DNA of 64,000 nt from Coniferiporia sulphurascens (taxonomy: Eukaryota; Basidiomycota; Agaricomycetes; Hymenochaetales; Hymenochaetaceae), in assembly GCA_002794785.1 (NCBI GenBank), contig NBBA01000007.1, positions 930,001 through 994,000 on the forward strand. The letters are read 5' to 3'. Positions 21,931 through 33,158 of the stretch are shown here, piece after piece. The position numbers were made by a program, and so were the translations under genes. The notes beneath the pieces were generated by a model that did no database searches, was not told the origin of the DNA, and saw only the letters and a list, made by a program, of their open reading frames with translations. How positions within the stretch are numbered: position 1 is the stretch's first letter; each line of letters starts with the position of its first letter.

Positions 21931-22659
21931 TGTTACATTTTTCCTTTGTTTTTCCCTTATTACACTGACTCACTTCCTCTTTGTCATCACCAGTCAGCGT
22001 AACTCCCCTATTCCCCTCTATTGCACCACAATGACACCTTATTGCATCATCCTTACTCATTCCTGTGTCATAGCATCACAATGATGCCTTTTTTAAAATT
22101 TTAAAATTTATTATTCCCACTGAGCTACATAATACACTTGTGGCCCTGGAGGGGCCACCCGTAAACTACTTAACTACTGAGGCACCTGTCATCACTCATC
22201 AAGTGAAACTGGGCGGGGTGCGTGCCTCCCGAGGGAGGCCTAGTATCCTGATGATGCCATATGATGCCATCATCACACCTTTGCTTACTAGTAGTACTTC
22301 TATGTTGTTCCATGACCTTCCATAGTCATGTAAACCATCCCAGACAAACCACTACAGTAGCAAACACTTAGAGTAGCATAAAAGCCTGTAAAGTTGATAG
22401 CACAAGCCCTAAGCTTGTGCTCTTTGTTCATACAAGCCCATTTCATGCGCCTCACCAGCTACTGTGTGCTCTACCTCATCATCTGCCACTTTGTCATAAC
22501 CCAACTCTATTAAGAAGACATTGCGTATCTTCGATGATCAGGAAGCCCCTTCATCAATCAACTTTGTTAATGGCATCAGGAAGCCCCATCACCAATCACT
22601 CTGTCAACCGACTTCAGGAAGCCCCGTCATTGACCACTTGTATCCAGCTGAGCTTAACA
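21931..22659 (+). mobile_element. Solo LTR of the Gypsy-1 family (copy B) with an insert
   Basis: TGTTAC...CTTAACA, TSD GTATA at 21926-21930 and 22660-22664. It is 729 bp long because a 162-bp retroposon with an 8-bp TSD lies inside; without these it is 559 bp, the family length. It is inserted in the Plavaka transposase. Confidence 0.92.
22089..22250 (-). mobile_element. 162-bp truncated LINE or SINE inside LTR copy B
   Basis: Flanked by ATGATGCC at 22081-22088 and 22251-22258 (8-bp TSD). Its A/T-rich tail lies at the left, so the sense is minus. The 3' part has a hairpin GTGGCCC...GGGCCAC and resembles, in layout and partly in sequence, the 3' ends of the LINEs at 43-62 kb. It is therefore a distant LINE 3' end or a SINE borrowing one. 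Confidence 0.75.
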
Positions 22660-22869
22660 GTATAATTGAGTTGGACGGTTTTGTACTTGTAAATTCAATC
22701 ATCTACGATTGATACTGCCTGGCATTCCAGTGATGTTATTTCTGATAGGTCATCGACATCATCTCCCCTCAGGCATGAAGCAATATGGTCAATAAGGTTT
22801 GCATGAAAGTCCTATGCTGTGGTAAGTCTCTTCATAGACAAATATGCATAATGAAAGCTACTGGACTGC

Positions 22870-23426
22870 TGTTACAAATTTCCTTTACTTTCCCTTACCG
22901 TGCTGACTCACTTCACCTTCATCATCATCAGTCAGCGCAACTCCCCCATTTCTTTGCCTTACTCATCCTTATTCGCCTTGCGCCATAAGACGCCATGATG
23001 ATGCCTTATTGCACCATCATGACATGCTTTGCTTACTGATAGCCCTACTTGTATTACCAAGGCATTCCTTGGGTTTCCATGACCTTCCATAGTCTGGTAA
23101 ACTACCTTACACAGGCCGCTACAGTAGTAAACACATAAAGTAGCATATAAGCATGTAACTTCAGTAGCACAAGCCCTAAGCTTGTGCTCTTTGTTCATAC
23201 AAGCCCATTATCTGCTACCACCAGTCTACTGTGTGCCACTTGGCCATTAGTCGCTTCGTCGTAACCCGACTCCGCTAAGAAGCATACCACGTCCACATCG
23301 TCGATCAGGAAGCCCCGTGACGATCACCTTCGACTTACGACATCTAGGAAGCCCCGTTGCCGTACCATCAGTCCCGATGATCAGGAAGCCCTGACGTCGA
23401 TCACCATGTAACTGTTGAGCTTAACA
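22870..23426 (+). mobile_element. Solo LTR of the Gypsy-1 family (copy C)
   Basis: 557 bp, TGTTAC...CTTAACA, with TSD ACTGC at 22865-22869 and 23427-23431. It is inserted in the Plavaka transposase, whose reading resumes on both sides. Confidence 0.93.
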
Positions 23427-25441
23427 ACTGCAGGATCATAGCGGTAGTCTCGTAGCCAAGCATTCAAATATATAGGAGTCCCTTTCTTGCCGATAATATA
23501 CCTGGGACGAAGGTCCACATCATCAGCACTTTCAGGTACCTCTTCAGGTGCGTTGTCCTCAACAGACAGATTGGCTGTCATCTTCAGAGCCTTGTCGATT
23601 TTGTCGGCTATTCTTTCAAGTTTTGTTTGGCGATGCTCCACCTCGGTCAGTTGCTTTACAAAGTTGACTTTGTTTGTACACTTATAGTTGTCTTTCGAGC
23701 AATGGTGGGCAGCTTCACCCTAGGTAAATGGATTGTAGATGTACATTGGTGATAAAGAAAGATAGGACATACAAGAGCTGTTGTGTAAGAGTCTGTTGTC
23801 CCTAGTTGCAGGACATGAAGTGCATAATCGCCTAGCACATGTATTTTGGAAGTGCATATATTGAACTCTTTTGTTATTGCAGCTCGAATCAGGTCCCGTT
23901 GAGGTCCATTGCCAGCCTGACCAACATCGTGACGAACACGGCACTGGGCCTCTTGTGGTAGTTCCTGTGTAGCATGTATTGGGCATGTAACATCCTTGAA
24001 AGTACGCAGGACATTTGCGAACTCCTGTGTTGTATGATGAAGGGATGCCACAGTCGCATCCGTGTGAATGCGTAGTTTCGCCAGAGCATGGGTGGATGCC
24101 GATAGGAGAATAAGATTCAGTACTATCAAATCATGTGGATCTGGAAGAAGTCCTTCGAAAACGGGTAAAGCACACTATGGGCAGGAAGAGAAGTCAGACA
24201 TTGTCAATTTCACTGTAAGTAACTCAACTTGTAGAAGATTTGCAAAACTGAATGCCATCATCTGTTTCATTTCAGATATGTTCCCGGTATAAGTTCGAAT
24301 GGTTTGACCAAATGGTGGAATATGTCACACACTGAAATTCGAGAAGGTTTACTAAAATAATCGGCAGTGAGGGAAGGCCACTGACCGTTTGTCTAATTCG
24401 TCGACTTTGCAGGACCGGTAGGATTCAAGTATATGGATGAGATGAGTAAATATATTCCGCCATATGCCGACTTCCCACTCATGCAAGACATCAACGACTA
24501 GCATAGAGTGGAAATCAAAGCCGAGTTCGCCAAGCCTCACTGAAAATGCATTCTGGTGATTACGGAAACGAGATAAGTGGACGTTTCCTTAGCATTCAAT
24601 ATACTTACTTCAATAGGTGTCGACGACCGCTAGTCCATGAGTCTCTGTACACTAGCATTGCTGACTGCCTTTCTCTTGTTGTAGATTGTTTTCCAAGCAA
24701 CGGCAATTGTTTGCCTGTGCCAAAGGTCGTCCACATGTTTATCTTCGACACATAATTCCATATCTGATGCTTTCCCCAGATCAGAAATTTCCAACATTGG
24801 GATCAAACACCTTGGGCAGGGGTGTTTTCCCATAGATTTTATTGTCATGAGCAAGACTCTTACAAAATGATGAAATCAGAATGAGCATAAGAACACATAA
24901 ATTTGTAGTCACTCACTTTTCTGGGTAATCAGCTGAATAAGTAAAGATGTGAGGGAAGAGTTGTCGAGTAATCCCATCGCCGCACTTAACGACTAACCCA
25001 TACTGCCAGGCATGCTTGAAGTTGTCATCTAGAAAGACCTTCCATATGCTGTGCATGATCTCCTGTCGACAATGAGTTACTAATGCCGGTGAGGCTTTTG
25101 CCCCATTGGCATATTGACACACAAAGTCCTGGAAGCCATCGGGAAGCTGCACAGCAAAGTGCATTAGAACAGGCAATCACAGTGAGTAGATTATACATAC
25201 TGAAGGAATGTGCCTGATCTGATGCATAGCTCTTGAGCTGGGTTTGCCATGCTTGTACTTAGATTGGTTACCAAACTGCATATAAGCTGGCCATATCTTC
25301 GCATTTCCGAAGTTTGTGGTTGCCATCCCATCTGACCAGAACTGCAGTGCCACAACTGCACGAGGGAGTGTATCTTCGGCCGTGCAGGGAAGAAGATTGA
25401 CTTCCTTGTGTGCTTCCCTAAACTCCTTCGACCAATACAGC

Positions 25442-25998
25442 TGTTAAGCTCAACGTTTATGCAGTGATCGACGTCAGGGCTTCCTGATCATCGAGGCTGG
25501 GAGTGACGGCAACGGGGCTTCCTGATGCTGGTAACGAAGTGGATCAATGGTGGGGCTTCCTGATCATCAAGAAGGTATGCAGTGTCTTTAGAGGAGTCGG
25601 GTTACAACGAAGTGGCTGATGACTAGGTAGAGCACACAGTAGACTGTGAGGTGCATATAATGGGCTTGTATGAACAAAGAGCACAAGCTTAGGACTTGTG
25701 CTACCTAAGTTACATGCTTATATACTACTCTATGTGTTTGTTACTGTAGCGTCTTGTGTAAGGTCGTTTACATGGCTATGGAAGGTCATGGAAACCCAAG
25801 GAATGTCTTGGTAATACAAGTAAGTTGATCAGTAAGCAAAGCACATCATGATGGTGTGATATGGCATCATCATGGTGTCTTATGGTGTAATGCAAATAAG
25901 GATGAGTAATAAAGAGAAATGGGGGAGTTGCACTGACTGATGATGACAAAGAGGAAGTGAGTCAGCACAGTAAGGGAAAAGTAAAGAAAAATGTAACA
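25442..25998 (-). repeat. Gypsy-1 3' LTR (copy D)
   Basis: 557 bp, same length as the 5' LTR at 40190-40746 and sharing copy-specific variants with it (for example CACACAGTAGACTGTGAGG). On the sense strand the polypurine tract AGGGAGGCAA (26008-25999) lies directly before it, which fixes it as the 3' LTR. Confidence 0.9.
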
Positions 25999-26481
25999 TT
26001 GCCTCCCTGTTAGGGTTGACAAGTCACCAAATTGTCAAACTAAAACAAAGAAGAGAAAAGGAAAAGAGTTGTGAAGGGATAAAAATAAAATCCAGGTGTA
26101 TCAAGAGGCCGGCCTAGCAGGTCTTTAAGTGTAATGCTAGGTTCACTGCAGGGTCTGTTACTGCACCCTTTGGTACCTAATCCTGGTCCCTCACCATGAT
26201 TAATGGTATGATGTCAGAAGATGGTGAGGAAGCAGAAAATAAGTGCAAAATGAATCCCTAACCCGGATTGCAAGTCATAGATGCCTATAGTGGCCAAGTA
26301 AAGGCCAATAAACAATAAGGAAAAGGCAAGATGCCAAATAGGATGATAACAAGCAGAGGAATGGGCATAAAAAAAGAAGAATAAAATGCACTAGTGGGTA
26401 GTTTAAGGTCATACCTGGGAGTAGTAGTTTAGGGTTGTTGCAGACCAACACTAGTTTAACATCATTGCAGACTAGAGTCCC

Positions 26482-27802
26482 CTAGTTGGAGAGATTGTCA
26501 TTGTTGGACCCCATATCAATGTCCTCATGGTGGATTTCCACTGCCATGTCATCCAGGTAAGATTGGAGGAGGACATGTGCCCCAATGTCGGAGATGTGTA
26601 CCGTCTGCCTCTCAGTTCGTGGTACCGCAGGTGGTGGCAGTTGATTTTCGTCTGGGGTGGAGACCGGTGCCAGAGGCAGGGGTGATGTCGACTGTCGTCC
26701 ATGTTGGGGGCAGTTGCCTGGCAGATGTCCAGGGGCGGCAGTGTTGCACCAGGGGCAGATGTACTGGTCACAATATGTGGTGAGGTGAGCAGTTGACAGA
26801 CACGCAGAGCAGTGCGAAAGTGAGGATGATGAGGATGATGACTGAGTGGGCTCCAGATTTCGAACAAGGAGTGGTTCAGTTTGGGTTGCAACAGAGTTGC
26901 AACGAGTGACAGAGGGAGATGCAGGTGCCGTTGGTACCAGTGGTGGATTCTGAGCCGGGCGGTAGAGATGAGCCTGAGGATGAAGAGGAATGAGCGCCAT
27001 GTGCACACCTTCTTCCTCCAGGGACTTGTAAGCTGTGTTGCGCAGAAGGTGTAAGTCATCCACAAGATTGCCAAGACGAGACTCAAGGTTCTCCATTAGT
27101 TCCTGAGCATGCCATGCCAGGCACTGCATGTCTTCAATGGTGTGAAGGCAGTTGTGCATGCGGTTGATCTGCGGGAGTCTGGGGTGAGAGGCCAGGATCC
27201 TGTTGACATCTGTTGCTAGGTCTGGGGCTGCTAGGACATGTTGGAGGATGGTATGTGGGAGGAGGGGTGCAAGTCGACAAGGCTGAGTTGGGAAGTGGCA
27301 GTGTAGAGCTTGGTCATGCCAGCGGTGGTACTCGGCAGCTACGCCATTGTTCCTGGAGTTGGGCTGTGAGGGCGAGCTCATGGAAGATAGTTGCCTGATT
27401 GTGTAACTCAGCAAGGTGAAGAAGTAGGTCGATGGAGGGTGGATTGGTGCAACTTAGCTGGTTTTCGGCCCCCTTGATTTCAAATTCGATTTCAGAGAGG
27501 TCTGAAGGTTGAGGGAAATCGGCAGGGAAAGTGCGTTGCAGTTGGTCAATGATGTCCTGGCGGGTAGGGGTGGTTCGGCAGGGTTGGTATTCACAGTGGC
27601 GGACAGTTGGAGGGGTTTGGATAGGGAGAACAGGAGAGGTGGGTCGGCGGGTTGTGATGGTGGGAAAGCGAAGACGAGGGGTGGGTGAGGTGCGAGAGCA
27701 AGTGGAGATAGCAATGGCATAGACGAAGATGAATAGGCCTCCGGGGATGACAAGGGCGAGGTACCAGAGGTGGTTGTGGGAGGTGATGTAGGCAGTGGGC
27801 AT
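26482..27802 (-). CDS. Gypsy-1 extra 3' open frame: membrane segment plus zinc motifs
   Basis: Begins at 27802, about 30 bp after the pol stop. The first 162-residue frame (27314-27802) opens with a hydrophobic span (about residues 12-34, WYLALVIPGGLFIFVYAIAI). A Pro/Thr-rich part and a helical stretch ending TAQLQEQWRSC follow. A second 310-residue frame (26482-27414) overlaps it in another phase and seems to continue the same protein (YHRWHDQALHC), suggesting one indel near 27330-27345. It has a helical middle, a Ser run and a Cys/His cluster CSACLSTAHLTTYC...CPWCNTAAPGHLPGNCP. It sits where retroviral env genes lie, but I see no fusion or receptor features. Similar unassigned 3' frames occur in mushroom Gypsy elements; the function is unknown. 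Confidence 0.65.
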
Positions 27803-29117
27803 AGGAGAGAGGTTGAGTGGGTTGAAAGACAGTTAGGTGATTATTTTGAGGGTTTTATATGTTTCTACAATGTCAGGAGCATGTGAAAGGTCTTTTTCAG
27901 ACAACCATTGATTTTCGGAAGAGGGGTAGCTGGCCCACTTGACTAGGAAATGTCGTCTGTTTCCAGTGCCTTTGTGGGAGACAATGGCCTCAACTTCATA
28001 CTCCTGTTGGTCTTCGATCAGGTCAGGTGGGGGTTGACTGAATGGAGGTCCATGTGCCTCGGTTTCTGTGTAAGCCGAAAGAAGTGAGGCGTGGAAAACA
28101 GGGTGGATTCGCCATGCATCTGGCAATTTGAGGCAATAATTCAGGGGTGATAGTACCTGAACTATGGGAAATGGTCCCTCCCACTTAGGTGACAATTTGC
28201 AGGAGCAGTTGGGGAAATGCAAATTGGTGGCTTCTAACCAAACCTTGTCACCAAGTTTGAATGGTTTGAAGCCTTGTGCTCCGAATCATGCCATATGGGC
28301 ACAGGCCAAGTCATGGGTGGCAAGCGCTTCTTTTCTGATTGACATAAGAAGATGCAGGTGCTGTGAGAGGGATGGGAGATCGGTTTCTTCTATTACTGTG
28401 GGAATGGGTATAGGGTTGTATCCCAGCATGATGGTGAATGGCGATGTCTTGGTAACTGAATGGGTCTGGATATTGTGTGAGAATTCCAGGTCTGTAAGTG
28501 AGTCAGCCCAGGAATGAGGCGATGTGCCACAATAAATGTGCAGATAAGCCTCTACTTCCTGATTGGCATGTTCAGTTTGGCCATCTGTTTGGGGATGATA
28601 TGCCATGGAAAGTTTTGATTTGATCCCAAGGCAGGTGCATAGAGTCTGGAATACCTGGGATGCAAACTGCGGTCCTTGGTCAGAAATGATGCGCTTGGGG
28701 AGACCGAATCGCCTATAGACATTGTCATGGTAGCACTTTGCTGTTCCGAGGGCATCAATTGTTTTAGCGCATGGAATTAGGATAATTCCTTTAGATGCAT
28801 CATGATCAATGACAACCATAATGGAATCAAATCCACTTGATGTGGGTAAGTTGGTGATGAAATCCATGGAGACTGATTGGAATGGAAGCATGGACACGTC
28901 CATGGGAATCGGAAGAAGAGGTGGCTTAGTCGGGTGCATGTTGATTTTCATCTGTTGACACACAGCACATCCTTTGATGTAATTTCTGATGAAGACAGTG
29001 AGTCCGGGCCACCAGTAGTGCTGTCATACTAGTTGGGACATTTTGAAAAGGCCCAGGTGTCCAAATGATGGAAGGTCATGGAACATTTGTAATATTTCCC
29101 ATTTGATATTGGCATTG

Positions 29118-29678
29118 TGTTACAATTTTCCTTTACTTTCCCTTATTGCACTGACTCACTTCCTATTCGTCATCATCAGTCAGCGCAACTCCCCCATTTC
29201 CCCTCCTTACTTATTCCTTATTTGCCCCACATCATAAGACACCATGATGATGCCATACTGCACCATCATGACATGCTTTGCTTACTGACCAGCCAACTTG
29301 CATTACCAAGACATTCCTTGGGTTTCCATGACCTTCCATAGCCATGTAAACATACCTAGACAAGCCACTACAGTATCAAACACATAGAGTAGCATATAAG
29401 CATGTAACATTGGTAGCACAAGTCCTAAGCTTGTGCTCTTTGTTCATACAAGCCCATTATATGCGCCTCAGTGCCTTCTGTGTGCTCTATCTCATCATCT
29501 GGCACTTTGTTGTAACCCGACCCCTCTAAGGAGCCTACCGCATCTCCATTGCCAATCAGGAAGCCCCATTGACGATCACCTTCGACTTATGACATCTAGG
29601 AAGCCCCATTGCTGTACTACTAGCCTCGACGATCAGGAAACCCCGACATCGATTACCATGTAACCGTTGAGCTTAACA
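29118..29678 (+). mobile_element. Solo LTR of the Gypsy-1 family (copy E) inside Gypsy-1 pol
   Basis: 561 bp, TGTTAC...CTTAACA, with TSD CATTG at 29113-29117 and 29679-29683. It is inserted against the direction of pol, between RNase H and integrase. Removing it with one TSD restores the pol frame. Confidence 0.95.
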
Positions 29679-32233
29679 CATTGTCTGGTACATAGACCTG
29701 TTTCTGGTATCAGAGGATTCCAGAATCAACTGTCCAATCATCTAATGAGAACTGAAATGGGGATGGAATTTTCAGGGATCGGGCATCCTGAATGGTTTTT
29801 GCGAAGGAATCATGTTCCTGTGCATCCCAAATCCGGTTCTGGAGGTCGACATTGATGGTTCCGATGAATAATGTGTCCGGCAACATAACACGTTCTTCCA
29901 GTGGTTCTTCACTGTGGTCAGGTCATCTGGACAATGCATCGGCTCTGGGGATGGATTTTCCTGGTCAATGGGTGATTACACAATTGAACTGGGAGAGGAA
30001 CAGATTCCAGCGTGATTGTCTAGGTGTTAGGCAACATTCTGAGCAGAAGTATGAGAGGTTTTTGTGATCACACCAGATTGTGGTGGTATGCAGGTTGCCA
30101 AGTAAATAGTGGCGCCATGCTTCAAGGCCATGTATTATGCCAAGAAGTTCTCTGTCATAGACTTCATAGCACTGTTGGGCAGGTCCAAACGTTTCAGATA
30201 TATATCCGCAAGGCTGAAGATCACCATTGGAGTTTGCTTGGTAGAGGATGGCACCTGAAGCAACTTTAGATGTGTCCATTTCAAGGATAAACAGCTTGGT
30301 GGGATCAGGCATGAGTAAGGCCAGCTTGTTAAGGAAAAGTGTTTTGAGTTTAGTAAATGCTTGTTCACATTCAGTTGTCCATTTCCAGGGTTCATTGGTG
30401 CAAGTAAGCTCATTAAGTGGGTATACGATATCTGAAAAGCTGGGGATAAAGCATCTGTAATAATTACAGAATCCCATGAAGCTCCGAAGCTGTTTAATGG
30501 TTTGCGGGGTGGGCCAATCAGCTATGCCAGCAAGTTTGACAGGATCCATGTGAATGTTATCTGGGGTAATGATCATTCCCAAGAATTCAATGTGTTGTAC
30601 ACCGAATAGGCACTTTTCTGGTTTGCAGTAGAGGTCATTAGCAGCGCATATATCGAGTACATGGCAGGTACACTGGTACAGTTCTTCCATTGAGTTACCC
30701 GGGATGAGTACGTCATCCATGTAAATCATCGTCCCATCTTCGAGAATTACGAAGTGGAATGTGTCATCCATGAAAGCTTGGAATGTGGCTGGCAAGTTTC
30801 ATAAGCCAAAGAACATGATGGTTGGTTCGAATAGGCCTTGGGGAGTTTTAAAAGCGGCTTTCCACTGATCACTGTCTTTTATCTGAATGTTATTGTAGCT
30901 GGAGCAGAGGTCAAGTTTTGTAAAATACTTGGCTCCCTTGCATTTGTCCATGAGATTGCTGATCAGAGGTAACAGGTATGTGTTCTTGATGGTTCCCTCA
31001 TTAAGGGCTCGGTAGTCTTGGCATCCATGAAGGCTGGTGTCCTTTTTCCTGACAAAGAAGAAAGGAGATACCATAGGTGACTTGGATGGGTGGATGTATC
31101 CTTTGCGAAGATTTTCATCTAGGAACTCGTCAAGTGCTGCTAGTTCTTTGGGTGCTAGTGGGTAGACTTTACAGTCATGTGGTACAAAATCAGGTTTGAG
31201 ATTGATGGCATGGTCATATGGTCTAGAAATTGGGAAGCGTTCCACAGATTTCTTGTGGGAGATGTCGAGGTACTGGTGATATTCAGGTGGAATCATGGCT
31301 TCCACAGGTTTCGTTTCTTTAACCTGCTCTTGAGTGAGCAAGGTAGCAGTGGTGACCTTTGCAATGGATAGAGTGCCTTTGTTCCAATCAATAACCGGGT
31401 TGTGGTTCTTTAACCATGGTAGGCTGAGGATAATGTCTTCCTTGCCTAGGGACATCACCAGGAGTTTCATAGGGAGGGATTTCCCTTCGATGTTGGCCAA
31501 TCGCCAGGTATACTGGGTGATGGTCCCATGTTCGTTCTTGGTTCCATCTGCATTTAGAATGGTGATGGGATGAGGAAGTGGGTGGGTTGGGATGCAATGC
31601 TTAATCACGAATTTAGCATCAATGAATTGGCCTTCAGTGCCAGAGTCAATGAGTGCATTGGCAGGGACAGTTTGGTCATACACAATCATAGAAATTGGGA
31701 TCTTCATTGTAGGGAGTGAAGGATCAGAATTTACAATTGGAGACATGGTAACAGTGTAAGCCCAGGGCTTACTACTCTGATGCCTACACATTGGAGACCA
31801 CCGGGTCCGGACGTCACCTGACGCGCCGGGTTGTCAGTCACATGATGCACCGGGCTGTCACCTGACATGCCGGACTGATGGTCACATGATTGTATTTCCT
31901 CCAGACTATACAGATCTACAATTACATAATTCCCTCGCTATTCCCATTTGCTTTCCGCACCTTTGTTGCCTCAGTCTATCTGACAGCAACAAAGGTGAGT
32001 AGTTATAGCATGGAATGTATGTAGTCTATCTGACAGCAACAAAGACACCTTTGTCCTTTCTGTCCTAGGCTGAACTTTAGTGTTGCCAACTCCTGGTTGG
32101 CTTCCACTTTTTTTTTGAAATTGACAGAGCATTTCTATGCTGTTGTATGTGCCAGGGAACCAAGTCCGAAGCCCTATGCACTACTCCGATGGTACTCGCC
32201 CCCTGATCCTGCCGATCAAACGATCCCCAGACC

Positions 32234-32792
32234 TGTTACAATTTTCCTTACTTCCTCCTTATTGCACTGACTCACTTCTCTTTCATCATCATCAGTCAGT
32301 GCAACTCCCCCATTTCCCTTCCTTACTCACCCTTATTCGCCTTACACCATAAGACGCCATGATGATGCCATACCACATCACCATGACATGCTTTGCTTAC
32401 TGATACTTCACTTGTATTACCAAGACCTTCCTTGGGTTTCCATGACCTTCCCCAGCCATGTAAGCAACCTGATACACAACCCTACAGTAGCAAACACATA
32501 GAGTAGCATATAAGCATGTAATGCCAGTAGCACAAGTCCTAAGCTTGTGCTCTTAGTTCATACAAGCCCATTATCTGCGCCTCAGTGCCCTCTGTGTGCC
32601 CTCCCTCACCATCAGGCACTTCGTTGTAACCCGACTCCTCTAAGAAGACCACTGTGTCCACATTGCCAATCAGGAAGCCCCGTCACCGATCATCCCCACA
32701 TTACGACATCTAGGAAGCCCTGTTGCCGTACCATCAGTCCCGACAATCAGGAAGCCCCGATGTCAATCACCACATAACTGTTGAGCTTAACA
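32234..32792 (+). mobile_element. Solo LTR of the Gypsy-1 family (copy F) in the Gypsy-2 leader
   Basis: 559 bp, TGTTAC...CTTAACA, with TSD AGACC at 32229-32233 and 32793-32797. It lies between the Gypsy-2 5' LTR and gag. This shows the Gypsy-1 family was still moving after Gypsy-2 had landed. Confidence 0.94.
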
Positions 32793-33158
32793 AGACCCGC
32801 AGGACTTGTATGGCATCCCAGTGCCTAACAGGTCTTCCCAGCTTCTTGGGCTTCGCAATTCAAAGTGATCCCGACAATCCCAGCCCAGCCCAGCCACCTT
32901 TGATCAGGTCAGAACCCTGGTCAAAATCCCAGTTACAAAATTCCCAGACCTCACCCACGAACCCGAGCCCATGACAGCCTGTACCAGTGGCACGAGTCCG
33001 CCGCTTCCCGTGCCCAACCAGTACCTCCGGAGTCTATCTTTAGCTCCCCAACACTCCCACCACTCTCCGACTCTGAATCTGGACTTTCCAGCCCATCTAC
33101 TTGATCATCTGCCTCAGACCACTCTACAGCATCGGAGAACGAGCCCTTCTCAATAGCC

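Larger units (their letters stand above)
21081..25441 (-). pseudogene. Plavaka-type (CACTA-like) transposase, 5'-truncated
   Basis: Coding order on the minus strand from 25441: AKIWPAYMQFGN and SKYKHGKPSSRAMHQI; LPDGFQDFV; VVKCGDGITRQLFPHIFTYSADYPEK; CPRCLIP; LGFDFHSMLVVDVLHEWEVGIW; ELDKR...FGRTIRRF; HALAKLRIHTD; RPRYIIGKKG; then FWYAHVIRVFHV, MNFLWVRWLERI, AFHYGWTRKLLRAS and VFMHHQEGGVGH, ending in an Asp-rich tail at 21081. This is the core and C-terminus of the Plavaka transposases of mushrooms. Two solo LTRs (22870-23426 and 21931-22659) split it with clear TSDs, and the parts join in order across both. An in-frame TGA lies at 22695-22697 (expected arginine). The N-terminus is cut off by the Gypsy-1 3' LTR at 25442, and its missing half does not reappear beyond Gypsy-1. 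Confidence 0.8.

Noticed and set aside
25999..26020. Second LTR-like start (CCCTGTTAGGGTTGACA) after the LTR at 25442
   Set aside because: It resembles the start TGTTA only by chance; the following sequence does not match the LTR family.
29695..29715. TGGTATCAGAGG as a tRNA-Met primer-binding site
   Set aside because: It lies on the wrong strand inside Gypsy-1 pol, not next to a 5' LTR.
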